64,000 nt of DNA from Palaemon carinicauda (GCF_036898095.1 NC_090765.1:31124728-31188727), one strand, 5' to 3'; counted from the stretch's first letter, positions 47,234 through 58,079 are shown. Numbers and translations: made by a program. Notes: generated from the letters alone by a model not told the origin.

Positions 47234-48414
47234 CTGCTTGTTTTTCAATTTGACTAATGTTTGCATTTTTGTCATTGAACAAGAAATTTTAGGTATAATT
47301 ATAGTCCCTTTACTTCTGTACAGGTTGAACTGCTGATGCTATTATGGACGATTCCCCTGTCCCAGTCAAACGCACAAAATCATCCCTAGTGGCATGCTTA
47401 GAACAATCATATTGTTTACGCCAAGGAGTTACAGAAACAACTCGAGTATGTGAACGAAAATCTATCTGCTGTGAATCTAGCAACAAGTTTGTGAAAGGTA
47501 CGTCAACACGAGAATCTTTAATTTAAGCAGTAGACCTTCGTGCAGTTGTGAGACTTAGAAATGTTTCTACCAAGAAAGGTAGTTTTGACGTTGTTACTGC
47601 TTTTAGAATGTTTTATTGTTAATCTATTCTCATCATTTATTTATTTCCTTATTTCCTTTCTTCACTGGGCTATTTTTCCCTATTGGAGCCCTTGGGCTTA
47701 TAGCATCTTGCTTTTCCAACTAGGGTTGTAGCTTGGCTATTGATAATGATGATAATAATCTTGCAATAACTTCATGAGATAGTATGGTAGCCGAGACCTG
47801 TTACCATGTGTCATGTTACAAAAAGAAAAAAAAAACAAATAAATAAAAATAAGAGCTAGCTCATCTAATGATTTCCATTTTCTGGAAGATGACTATAATC
47901 AAAGAAGCCTCAGCACTACAACATTTGTACTTGTTCATTAGAATTAATTTGTTTTCAAACATTAGAATTAATTTGTTTTCAAACCCTCGGATTATGGCCT
48001 TGATAAGCCTTACTTCATTGGTTGAATCTGCAATAAAGGACAAAGGAATTGAAGATATTCGACCACCCACAAAGAAGCATATTCGCAGAAACATTGAAAA
48101 ATTATTTGGAGAAAATTTGCACTATTTCTCAGCAGGTAGTAACAAAGTTTGTTGCATCATATAACCTTTCTAAAGATACTATTTCTCGGGAATATTAAAG
48201 TGCAAAAGAGAAACTTGACATATACTCAAGAGTGAAGAATGTGAGTTGTTGACTCTTCATGTGGCTTTAGTCTTAAAGATAAGATTATACAAAGTATAAA
48301 GGAACAAACCTGGCCACCTCATCTGCAAGAGCTGACTAAAACTTACGCAAAATTTTCAGATTGCCTTGTCCAGTTCTTGAGTGTGGTCTTAAGTGGACAA
48401 CAGCCAGACGGCTC

Positions 48415-48453
<39 letters not shown>

Positions 48454-49075
48454 CCCAGCTGTCATTCTCAGTTGGTCAGGAGATAATCATGGATGTTATA
48501 AATGCACGGTTTCTTACCCTTAGGCATATTATCTGGCCTTAGGCCTAGGCCATTAAAGCTTTAACTGGCAATGTCGAAGTCATTAAGACATTGAATCGTC
48601 TTGAACATGGATGTTCATACCCTGAACTATTTTAGATTGATACTGGCCTATGTATGGAGAAGATGCAAAATGCAGATGAAAACCAACCAGTACTTCCATC
48701 ATGGACACATCCACACATTCCTACTATCATTGCATTTGATATTGATTGGCAGGAAGATACAGAGTGGTACAGGCAGATTGAATCGTGTTAATGAAATTAT
48801 TGTCCAACCTCAAACACAAACGTGTGCACTATAGAGAAAGTCAACTGTCCACAGAAAAGCAATAAGGAGAACATTGAATGTGCATGAGCATCTCCTTCCA
48901 GTATACATCTCTGCCAAAAGGGCTGGTCCTTCACCATTGATTTTAGCAAGCCTGCTACTTGAAATAGATAGAGCAAAGCAGAAAAACTATCTGTGGTTAC
49001 TGGCACGTCTCCATGATACAGCAAATCAAATAATTTGTAAACTCATGGACTGGTTTCAATATCAAAACCAGAATT
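47234..49075 (+). pseudogene. Uncharacterised multicopy protein, relic part 1
   Basis: A decayed coding stretch recognisable from about 47990: LTSLVESAIKDKGIEDI, RPPTKKHIRRNIEKLFGE (to about 48110), YFSAGSNKV; then, after frame changes and an A-run (48419-48450), VNEIIVQPQTQT (about 48789-48824), LLPVYISAKRAGPSPL (48889-48936) and LWLLARLHDTANQIICKLMD (48997-49056). I recognise these blocks, in this order, as those of a large unnamed protein family found in many copies in crustaceans, cnidarians and molluscs. The frame at 47344 (MDDSPVPVKRTKSSLVACLE) may be its N-terminal part. Function unknown. Relic parts 2 and 3 lie beyond the inserted LINE and DIRS-C. Confidence 0.5.
47585..47760 (+). mobile_element. 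LINE family A 3' UTR fragment
   Basis: TTATTTCCTTATTTCCTTTC, GGCTATTTTTCCCTATTGGA and TAGCATCTTGCTTTTCCAAC match the 3' UTR of the copy at 19838, ending in a degenerate ATAATGATGATAATAAT tail. No coding sequence left. Confidence 0.85.
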
Positions 49076-49851
49076 GATGTAACGGAAACTGAAATAGAAA
49101 AGTTGAAGAGAATAGAGAATGGAGTGTATAGAAGGATATTAGGGGGTGTAAAGTATACAGCAATTGTAGCCTTGAGAGGGGATGTAGGAGCATTTGCTAT
49201 GAAAAAAAAAGGGTAATGGATGGAAAGCTGATGTACCTTAATAGCATTTGTAAGGGAAAGAAGGACATACTAACAGTAGTAGTCAATGATATGGAAGAAA
49301 AAGAGAGGAAGTGGTGGATGCATGTGAGAAAGTATGCTGAAGAATGGGGGATGGCGATGAGAGAAGTCAAGAGATGTATGAAAGAGGACATAAAGGAGAG
49401 AGCAAGAGAATGGGACACAAACAAATGGAAGAGTGAAATGGAATGCAAGGAGAGACTAATCCTGTATAAAAACTGGAAAAGTGAAATCAAGGAGGAGGAA
49501 GTATATGACAACACATTTTCGTCAATTTTATTATTCAGAGCAAGGACAAACACATTGGGCTCGAATATAAAAAAAGAGACACCAAGATGGAAATATAAAC
49601 TCTGTATTTTGTGATGTAGAAGAAAATGCTAACCACTTCATGCTATATTTCCCACAGTTTAGTGATATAAGAATAAAAGCAATTGAGTGCACAAACAGTG
49701 CAAAGAAAATATTGAAAATAAGAAAAGTGTACTACAACAAATGTGGACGAAGAGAGAAAAACTAGTGAAAATAAGGAACACACAAAACTAAAAGACACAA
49801 AGGCGCTTTTGCAAAAGCGAAGCCTCAACCTGAATCTGATCTGATTTGATG
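49076..49851 (+). pseudogene. LINE family D C-terminal fragment
   Basis: Open from 49216 to 49614 and readable from about 49080: EIEKLKRIENGVYRRILGGV, TAIVALRGDVGAFAM, VMDGKLMYLNSICKGKKDIL, REWDTNKWKSEMECKERLIL, YDNTFSSILLFRARTNTLG. Beyond a frameshift near 49610 come an eroded Cys-rich end and TGAATCTGATCTGATTTGAT (49831-49850), a low-complexity 3' end. This is the C-terminal quarter of a non-LTR retrotransposon pol (the IEKLQRIEN-VYR-ILG and EWDT-W motifs), inserted in the protein-family relic. Confidence 0.7.
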
Positions 49852-50039
49852 GTTAAGGCAGATAACATTGGGTACTATCAAGGCGCCAGAGACAGGATTG
49901 TAAACTGTGCTAGAACTTCTCTTCCAGTTTGTCTGTATTCAAAAGAGACTTTGCCTAGACGATATTGCCGTAGTTACAGATCAGGCACTCTATACAAATG
50001 AAGGTGTCTAACAGCAACAACAGAGATTTGAAAGTATCA
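49852..50039 (+). pseudogene. Uncharacterised multicopy protein, relic part 2
   Basis: A short stretch between the LINE fragment and DIRS-C. It reads DIAVVTDQALYT near 49957-49992, resembling a conserved V-x-DQALY motif that in the family precedes the block found at 56797 on the other side of DIRS-C. It is assigned mainly by position. Confidence 0.35.
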
Positions 50040-50054
50040 ATTTCATAAATAGAA

Positions 50055-50220
50055 CTTACCTGGCAGTTACATATATATGGCTTAAGTCTCTGACTTTCGG
50101 CACAATTTTTCAAAAATCGCAGCAACCGCCTTGTGGTGGTTGTGCAGTTAGGTGGTTAGCAACCCTTACCGGGTGTTACTAGGAATCATTCCCGTTTTCT
50201 GTTCTTCAGTTCATCTCTGC
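50055..50220 (+). repeat. Left inverted terminal repeat of DIRS-C
   Basis: Pairs with 56598-56760 with a few mismatches and indels (for example GGGTGTTACTAGG against GGGTGGTACTAGG). The outer end is CTTACCTGGCAGTTACATAT. Confidence 0.9.
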
Positions 50221-50368
50221 CGGTCGGATCGACAACACGGTCCGTCATTAAGAGTTTTTCTTCGCTTTCCCTGTATTGCTGTACCAGTCTGCTATTTGGT
50301 GAAGTACACTGATTTGGGGATTTGGCAATCGTGTTTTTGTTATTTCTTTGCGTTTTTGCTGTTTATCA

Positions 50369-53011
50369 TTGAGTGATAAAATTCAATTCCATGTTTGTGC
50401 GAATGAGGAATGTAAGGTGAGGTTGCCGAAAATGGCGGTAGACCCTCACACCGTGTGTTTGAGTTGTAGGGGTTTTGAATGTGCCCTTAATAACAGGTGC
50501 GGGGAATGTAAGATATTGAATGAAAAGGATTGGTTGATTATGAAGCGCTATGTGCGTAAACTAGAGCTTGATAGAGTTAGGAGAGCTTCTAGGTCTAAAT
50601 CCAAGTCTGTTAGTGGGAAGGAAGACGAGCATAGTGCTGATTTATCCTTTGAGCTTGTAATTAATTCCTCATTGGAAGTTGATCCTTCCCTTGAGTTAGT
50701 AACTCCTGCCCCTTCTACAGGATCTGTATCTGCGGATGACCCTCGGTACGCTAGGATGGCTGCCGAGTTGAAGGCCATTAAAGAGCCTCTTGCGCCTTTA
50801 AAGGTAAGAAAAGTGATAGTGATATTAGTGCTTGTGAAAGTGCAGTGGAGGTGGCGACTGACCAAACCTGTCATTACCCTAGGTCTAGACCTCTACCAAG
50901 CTCTGAGGACCAAGGGAGAAGGTATGTCGACAACCGAAAGGGGGTGAGAGGTACGTACCCTTGGTCAGCCGTCGCCTCGGACAGTCCTGTTGCCAATTCC
51001 CAGGCTGCTCTTGACCACCACGGAAAAGGCGTGTCGGATGTGTTAGTTTCTTCTCCGAATCCCTCTCCCAGACGCAAATGGAAGTTTGAGGCTTCAAGAC
51101 CTACGAAGAGGAGGTGGAACCGTGATGAACTGTCTCGTTCTCACTCTCCTGGTTCTAGTAGCTATGAACCTTGTCCATCGGAAGACGATTTAGACTCCGT
51201 GCCTGTGAAAAGGACTAAGTCTAGGTCCGCAAGTCGGGATAAAGCAGCCGAAGATTCTTCTCCTTCCACGAGTGTTATTCGTCAGCCCTCTCCTTCGGGA
51301 CCGCAAGACCCAGCAGAAGTTGCTAAGTCTTTTATGTCTGTCATGCAGGAACAACTTTTTTCATTAGTTCAAGCGTTTAGCCGCCCTCACGCCCAGTCCG
51401 ATAGATGTGAAGACGACTCTTTGCCTATCAAGAAGTTGGCTTCTAAGAGGGATCTGAGTTACTCTCATAAGGAACCCTTGTACTCTTCTTCGAAGACACG
51501 ACACCATTCTGCTTCTTCTACTGCTTGACGGCGCCAGGACGATACCTCCTCTCTCTCTCGACGCCAGGACAATAACGACATGCTTACTCAGGATGAAACT
51601 TCCTCTCGTCGCCAGGATGATACTGCCTCCCGTTCTCGACGCCAGGACGATACCGCCTCTTGTTCTCGACGCTAGGACAACTCTGCCTCTCGCTCTTGGC
51701 GCCAGGACGATACCAGCCTGCTTCCTCAGGACGATACTGCCTCTCGTTACCAGGACGTTAGAAGCTCTCGGCATATGGACACCTTCCCCTCTCACCTTTG
51801 GGACTTTTCCTCCTACCGCACCAAGGACTCTTCTAGCCCTCAGCGCCAGGACGATACCTCTTCCCGGCGCCAGGATGACACCTACTCTCGGCGCCAGGAC
51901 GACACCTACTCTCGGCGCCAGGACGACACCTACTCTCGGTGCCAGGACGCAAGCAGCCCTCTTTTGCAGGACGAATCCTTCGATTTGCCGTTGTCAGATT
52001 CTAAGGAGCCTTCTTCTCATATGAAGGATGTTGCAGAGGTGGATCAGGTTCTCGAGGAGGTCTCTGATGACGAAGATAAACCTGCTGACGCTGCCAGAGA
52101 TTACAAAGTTCTCTCTCTCTCCCTCCTTGAACTTTATGGAGAGGAATTCCAACCTGCTGCTCCACGATCTCCTCAATCCCAATTCAGCAGAAAAAAAACC
52201 AAGAAACAGTCGGCCTTCATCAAGATGAAGCTGTTGATTTCTGCAAAGAAGGCTCTTGTGAAGATTGATGACTGGATGAGGGAACGGAGACAAGCAGTTA
52301 AGACTTCCCTCTCGTTTCCACCAGTTCGTCTTGCTTCGAAGGCTGGCATGTGGTATGAGACTGGGGAACCTCTGGGTCTGGGAGTTCCTGCCTCCTCCAA
52401 GGGTGACTTCTCTGGCTTAGTGGACTCGGCTAGAAGGCTTGCTCTCAACTCGGCCAAGGTCATGTGGTCGATGTCGGAGCTGGATCACCTCGTCAAAGGC
52501 ATTTTTAGAGCCTTTGAGGTTTTTAGTTTTTTAGACTGGTTGCTAGGGACTCTGGCCAGGAAGACTGACCAGATGGAAGGAACTCGGGACCTAACCAATA
52601 TTATGTCCTGTATGGACAAGGCCCTCAGAGATGGGGCTAATGAATTGGCTTCGCTGTTTTCAGCAGGAATCCTGAAGAAGAAGGCCCTGCTTTGCTCTTT
52701 TACTTCAAGATCTGTAACCGTTGCGCAGAAGTCTGAGCTTCTTTACGCCCCCCCGGTCGCAACATCTTTTTCTTGAGGCCCTTGTGAGAGACATTTCACT
52801 TTCTGTGGCCCAAAAAGCCACCCAAGACCTGTTATCGCGTTCGGCTCGTAAGCCCTTGGCAGCCACTCCCTCTACTTCGAAGCGGGAGGAAAAGAAATTC
52901 CAGCAGCCCTTTCAAGGCAGGACTACTTCAAGACCAGATTTTAGAGGAAGAAGGCAAGAGTCAGGAGCAAGATCGAATAGGGGTTCGTTCAGAGCTCGCT
53001 CCAGAAAATGA
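50369..53011 (+). pseudogene. DIRS-C Gag-like region, broken
   Basis: The likely start is TTG at 50369 (LSDKIQ), where DIRS-A has ATG (MSDPSQ), so the start codon seems lost. The cysteine module follows (VCANEECKVRLPKMAVDP, CLSC, RCGEC). Here the coiled-coil segment (AELKAIKEPLAPLK) is in the same frame, unlike A and B. A shift near 50815 leads to the 50845 frame (GVRGTYPWSAV, HHGKGVSDVLVSS, VPVKRTKSRSASR). Two stops (51526-51528, 51673-51675) fall in or before a tandem SRRQDDT repeat (51529-51960). The conserved C-terminal part (51775-52776) holds AAPRSPQSQF, GVPASSKGDFSGLVDS, AFEVFSFLDW, IMSCMDKALRDGANELASL. A shift near 52750 leads to an RG-rich tail ending at TGA 53009-53011. Confidence 0.75.
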
Positions 53012-54900
53012 AGTACATCTCATCCAGACAGTAGGTGCAAGACTGTCAGGTTTTTGGCAGTCTTGGAAGAGAAGAGGGGCGGACACCTGGTCCCTCTCAG
53101 TCATCAAGGAAGGATACAAGATCCCCTTTCTGAAGAAACCTCCTCTCGCAGATACTCCGCTGCCCTTAGTAACCCAGTATACAGATCCGGGGAAACAGAA
53201 GGCCCTCCTAGATCTAGTCGACCAAATGCTGGACAAGGGAGCGGTAGAACCGGTTCGGGATCTATCCTCCCCAGGCTTTTACAATCGCCTGTTTCTAGTG
53301 CCCAAGAACTCGGGTGGATGGAGACCCGTCCTGGATGTCAGCTCTCTGAACGTCTTCATGGAGAAGACGAAGTTCTCCATGGAGACGACTCAGTCTGTGC
53401 TGGTATCAGTACGTCCAGGGGACTGGATGGTGTGTCTCGATTTGCAGGACGCGTATTTTCACGTCCCCATCCATCCGACTCCAAGGAAGTACCTGAGATT
53501 TGTAATGCAGGGCAAGTGCTTCCAATTCAGAGCGCTTTGCTTCGGTCTTGGCACGGCTCCTCAAGTCTTCACCAGGATAATGCCGAATGTGTCAGGCTGG
53601 CTGCACCAAGAGGGGATAAACTTATCTTTTTATCAGGACGATTGGCTGATTCGTTCACGATCGAAGGAGAAATGTCTGGAGGATTTACGAAAGACTTTTA
53701 AGATGGCTCAAGATCTAGTCCTGGTTATCAACTGGGAGAAGTCTCAGATCAAGCCGAATTAGACTATTCTCTATTTGGGGATAGTTCTGAATTCAGTTCT
53801 TTTTCGGGCTTCTCCATCACAGGAAAGACTGACCAAGTGTCTCGAAAAGGTCCGAAGTTTCCTGGACAAGAAGAGGTGCTCAGCGAAGGACTGGATGAGT
53901 TTGCTGGGAACTCTCTCCTCCCTCGAACAGTTTGTCTCACTGGGGAGACTCCATCTAAGGCCTCTACAGCACTTTCTTTCGTGAATGTGGAGCAGAAAGA
54001 CGCAGGAAGACTCCTTTTCCTTCCCCATTCCAGCAGAAGTCAAGGATCTTCTGAAGTGGTGGCTGGATCCAGCCTTGTTGGGGGAAGGGATCTCCTTGTA
54101 CAAGAAGAACCCAGACCTAGTGTTGTTTTCAGACGCGTCAGAGTCAGGTTGGGGGGCAACACAGGAAGCAAGGAGGTCTCAGGGTCTTGGGAAGGAAGTC
54201 AGTTGGAATGGCACATCAACAAGGAGCTGATGGCCATTTTTCTAGGGCTAAAGGCCTTCAAAGATTAGGTGTCTGGGAAGATTGTAGAGATCAACTCAGA
54301 CAACACCACAGCTCTTGCGTACATCAGGAAACAAGGGGGGACTCACTCTCTGTCTCTGTTCGAAACAGCAAGGGAGCTCCTTCTTTGGGCGAAGGAGAAC
54401 AATGTAGATCTGCTGACGAGGTTTGTACAGGGACAGAGGAATGTGAGGGCGGACATGCTCAGCAGGAAAGGGCAGGTTCTTCCCACAGAGTGGACCCTCA
54501 ACCAACAGGTCTGTCAGTCTCTCTGGAGGCTGTGGGGGAGACCCCTAATAGATCTTTTCGCCTCCATCTTGAGCAAGAGGATCCCCAACTATTGCTCCCT
54601 GGTTCCGGACAAGGAGGCGATAACAGTGGACGCCTTATTGATGGATTGGACGGGGATGGACACATATGCCTTTCCCCCGTTCAAGAGCATCAATCTGGTT
54701 GTCAGGAAATTCGCCCTCCTCGATTCGGGACGAATGATCCTGGTAGATCGATTCTGGCCAACGAGAGAATGGTTTACGGAAGTGGTGGACATGTTGATGG
54801 ACTTTCAAGAAGCCTTCCTGCAAGTCCAAACCTGCTCAGACAACCCCACTTCGAGAGGTATCATCAAAACCCCTCGCTCTCAAACTGACTGCCTTCAGAC
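53007..54900 (+). pseudogene. DIRS-C reverse transcriptase, RNase H, methyltransferase-like
   Basis: The RT frame starts at the overlap with Gag (ENEVHLIQTVGARLSGFWQ). Motifs: SPGFYNRLFLVPKNSGGWRP, LDLQDAYFHVPIHP, FQFRALCFGLGTAPQVF, and the catalytic box YQDD (SFYQDDWLIRS, about 53630) in place of YLDD. Stops at 53759-53761 and 53982-53984. RNase H: FSDASESGWGATQEA, then a shift of frame near 54170-54230 to WHINKELMAIFLGLKAFKD, a TAG at 54266-54268, INSDNTTALAYIRKQGGTHS, ADMLSRKGQ. Methyltransferase-like segment: LIDLFASILSKRIPNY and YAFPPFKSINLVVRKF, then FWPTREWF. A further shift near 54815 precedes NLLRQPHFE. Confidence 0.82.
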
Positions 54901-55961
54901 TATCGAGAAGCTTGTCAGAGCAAGAGGATTTTCGGCGCAAGCTGTGAAAGCTATCGCCAGAGCGAGGAGGGCTTCTTCAGAGAGAGTCTACCAGTCCAAG
55001 TGGTAGACTTTTAGAGCTTGGTGTAGGAAGCACAAGGTTTCCTCATCCACTACCTCTGTGAGCCAGATTGCTGATTTCTTGTTGTACCTCAGGCAGGACG
55101 CTAAGCTGGCAGTGTCCACAATCAAAGGATACAAAAGCATGCTTGCTACAGTCTGTCTGCATAGAGTCTTGGACTTGTCTCACGATAAGGACTTGCATGA
55201 CCTCGTAAAGTCTTTTGAGACAACCAAACGTCCAATTAAAGCCCCCTTCTTGTAATCTTGATGTGGTTCTTAAATTTCTGTGCACCAAGAGATTTGAGCC
55301 CATCTCACAAGCTTCTCTTAGGGAGGTTACGAAGAAAACCCTCTTCCTATTGGCCTTAGCAACAGCTAAAAGGGTCAATGAGGTCCATGCCATTGAAAAG
55401 CAGGTAGGCTTCAATCTGAATGGGGCAGTTTTTGCCTTAAGAATAGATTTCCTCGCCAAGAACGAGAACCCTTCAAAGCCCTGGCCAAGGACCTTTGAGG
55501 TTCCTAACCTGATTAACCTAGTGGGTCAAGAGCAAGAGAGGCTCCTCTGTCCAGTCCGAGCCCTCAAAGCCTACTTGTCTCACACTAAAAATGTGCGAGG
55601 CTCTTCTAGCTCCTTGTGGTGTTCGGTGAAAGATCCTCAGAAGCCCCTTTCTAAGAACGCTTTGTCTTTTTACCTGAGGGAAGTTATAAGAGAAGCGCAT
55701 CTTTTATGTGAGGAAGAACACTTTGGCCTTTTAAAAGTGCAGGCTCACGAAGTGAGAGCCATTGCGACCTTGCTTGCTTATCGCAAGAACATGTCGGTCA
55801 GACAAATTATGGATGCAACGTTCTGGAGGAGCAACTCTGTGTTCGCCTCTCATTACCTCAGAGAGGTGAGAGTGGATTATGAGAAATGCTATACCTTGGG
55901 CCCATACGTAGCTACGGCTTCTGTATTAGGCAAAATAGTTACTACCTCCCCTCAACCTTAG
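54880..55961 (+). pseudogene. DIRS-C tyrosine recombinase, N-part broken
   Basis: The N-terminal part (DCLQTIEKLVRARGFSAQAV, SERVYQSKW) ends in a TAG at 55004-55006. The SAM-like domain continues in the same frame (SQIADFLLYLRQDAKLAVST, IKGYKSMLATVCLHR). Near 55240 it shifts into the frame 55215-55961, which is open to the end and holds the catalytic domain: LATAKRVNEVHA (Arg), FLAKNENPSKPWPRTFEVP, CPVRALKAYLSHTKN, QAHEVRAIATLLAYRKN (His, Arg), ATFWRSNSVFASHYLREVR (Trp, Tyr). The full R-H-R-W-Y set is kept. Inactive as it stands because of the stop and the frameshift. Confidence 0.82.
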
Positions 55962-56357
55962 TTTTTGTATGCCTGTGTGTGGGTTGGTGTTTTTAATGGT
56001 TGTCTGAGAACGTCGACTTGTGTATAGACACCTCAGTCTAGATAGATAATGGATATCTACTTTGCAAGGTTAGGTGGTTGGTTTTGTAAGGTTGCAGTTT
56101 TTAATATATGGGTAATAGGTAGTCCTGAAGTCTAGTCAGATTGTTGGTCTCACCCCATTGACAGACTCGATTGAGTGTTTTCAGCATTGCAGGTCACATC
56201 CTGGCTGACACCCCTAAGGGAAGGCGACTCAAAAGGCAGGAACCTTTGAAGTCAGCTACCTTAGCAGGTAAGGAATCAAGGTGTTTTTTATCCTACAACT
56301 TTTTTGGTTGTTTCCCCAACAATGCTTACTGTCTATCACCCTCCTCCAAGTGTGTGA

Positions 56358-56362
56358 ATCAG

Positions 56363-56450
<88 letters not shown>

Positions 56451-56556
56451 CTGCCAGATAAGTTCTATTCATAAGAATGGAGTTTTTATGATAAAACAGA
56501 ATTTTTATGATAAAACAAAGTTTTATGAATACTTACCTGCCAGTTATATATATATT
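56358..56556 (+). repeat. Internal complementary region of DIRS-C, expanded
   Basis: Left half: AATCAGCTATATAT, a long (AT)n, then ACTGCCAGATAAGTTCTATT, complementary to the left extremity. Right half: ATGGAGTTTTTATGATAAAA to ACTTACCTGCCAGTT, complementary to the right extremity and containing an extra copy of TTTTTATGATAAAACA. The (AT)n sits exactly where the terminal repeats have a short ATATATAT run. Confidence 0.85.
56366..56449. repeat. (AT)n microsatellite within the ICR
   Basis: About 42 AT units, against four to six in the corresponding part of the terminal repeats. Confidence 0.95.
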
Positions 56557-56597
56557 CTAAGGCCCACCCACCTCCCCTCAGGAGACAGGTCGGGAAT

Positions 56598-56760
56598 AGA
56601 TGAACTGAAGAACAGAAAACGGGAATGATTCCTAGTACCACCCGGTAAGGGTTTGTTAACCACCTAACCGCACAACCACCACAAGGCGGTTACCGCGATT
56701 TTTTAAAAATTCTGCCGAAAGTCAGAGACTTAAGCCATATATATATAACTGCCAGGTAAG
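56598..56760 (-). repeat. Right inverted terminal repeat of DIRS-C
   Basis: Reverse complement of 50055-50220. It ends AACTGCCAGGTAAG. The element continues to about 56796. Confidence 0.9.
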
Positions 56761-56796
56761 TATTCATAAAACTTTGTTTTATCATAATAACTCCAT

Positions 56797-57985
56797 GTTG
56801 ATGATGGGCAACATGCTGTCAGTAATAGGGAAACTATTTCAAGATGCAGTACCAAGAGGCCTAGCAGTGGAATCTGGTGTGAAAGCTTATGAGTCAATTG
56901 AGAGAGTTCTAGAGGGTGAGCAATACAATAAAGTTTTAGACTCCATAAATTTACTGAATTGCTTGAAAGTAGTTGCACTTCTGAATTATCTCATTTAGAT
57001 GAAACTTATCTCATTTAGATGAAACTACAGATTGCGATGAGCATGACAGCATTTGTGCTGCCTCCTTGAAATCTTGTCTGGGTAATAATTCTTGTCAAAG
57101 AATCGTGAATTGTGGAAAAGTTACTTGGAGAGTCTGCGGAATGAAAACGGGAACTTTGCTTCATTTTGGATGATGTAGGTTAACATGGTAGAGATACTAC
57201 TTGGACTCTTAAGAGTAGATCGAGAAGGAAATTGGAGTATGCATTTAGAAAGCATTCAGGAAATGATTCCTTGGTGTTTTGCAGTGGATAAAACTTACTA
57301 ACCTCTCAATCTATTTACCAGAAATGTCTCAATCCAAAGAGAAATATCCTGAGCTTCATTCACATTTCCTCAAAGGTGGATTTTCAGTGCAAATTGGGTC
57401 ATCAAGCCCATTTGGCAGAATTGCAGTAGACTAGACATTGGAGGAAACGATAAATAAGGGCATAGACACCAGGAGAAACCAAGGGATTCAGCTTATAAAA
57501 AAAGTGTACTTACGTGGTTTTATGTAACGTCTGAACACAGGGCAGAAACAATGAAGCAACTTAGATTCTTAGTCTCATCATGCGGTCAAGGTGGCCTTGG
57601 TCATCCAGAATCCAAGGAGAAAAAAAGTGATGTGATGGACGAACCCTTTTCACCTTGATAAGCAAGGATCTTTCAAGTGCTTTTGATATGGGAAAAGAGG
57701 CTTTCAAGACCTTTATAGGAAATCTAGAGGCGGATTGTGGTTTCCATGACCCTGTCAAGAAGATTAATTGGCAAACATTTAGCTCTTTGATGAAAGGTAC
57801 ACTTGTCAAAACTAGTAAAAATATAGAAGTAGATTTAAAGGAAGACAATCGGCTCTATGGATAAATTCTCTTGATTGCACAAAACAGGAAATTGGATATG
57901 AGAGATATTCTTAAGTGTCCTTTAGGACCAAAACCACGGGCTCTTGCAAATGCAAAGGGGACTCTGAAAAAAAACAGGAAAATTA
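56797..57985 (+). pseudogene. Uncharacterised multicopy protein, relic part 3
   Basis: Resumes the relic beyond DIRS-C. Blocks in order: GKLFQDAVPRGLAVESGV and RVLEGEQYNKVLDSI (56828-56950); IYLPEMSQSKEKYPELHSHF, LKGGFSVQIGSSSPFGRIAV and TLEETINKGIDT (about 57308-57475, with a TAG inside); then INWQTFSSLMKGTLVKTSKN (57760-57820), LKEDNRLYG, and after a TAA at 57862-57864 ILLIAQNRKLDMRDILKCPL and GPKPRALANAKGTLKKN (to about 57978). I recognise these as consecutive conserved segments of the same unnamed family as part 1. No function is known to me. Stops throughout mark it as a pseudogene. Confidence 0.55.
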
Positions 57986-58079
57986 ATATCCTGATACTTC
58001 TATTTTTTCTCTCCCCTTGTCTTCCATGTCTATGCTCTTCTTCTCTTTAACTTCTCCAAAGGGTGGCAAATAAAGTATT

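Larger units (their letters stand above)
50040..56796 (+). mobile_element. DIRS-like retrotransposon, copy C
   Basis: A third DIRS family, about 6.75 kb: terminal repeats 50055-50220 and 56598-56760, Gag-like region 50369-53011, RT polyprotein about 53007-54900, recombinase about 54880-55961, ICR 56358-56556. It lies inside the relic of the uncharacterised protein, whose homology stops at 50040 and resumes at 56797, so the insertion boundaries are supported from both sides. No target-site duplication is visible, as expected for DIRS. The lost Gag start codon, frameshifts in Gag and RNase H and stops in RT (53759-53761, 53982-53984) show an inactive copy. Confidence 0.9.

Noticed and set aside
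48419..48450. A-run as the poly(A) tail of a processed pseudogene or LINE
   Set aside because: Protein-family similarity continues on both sides in the same orientation, so the run is an expansion inside the relic and not an end.
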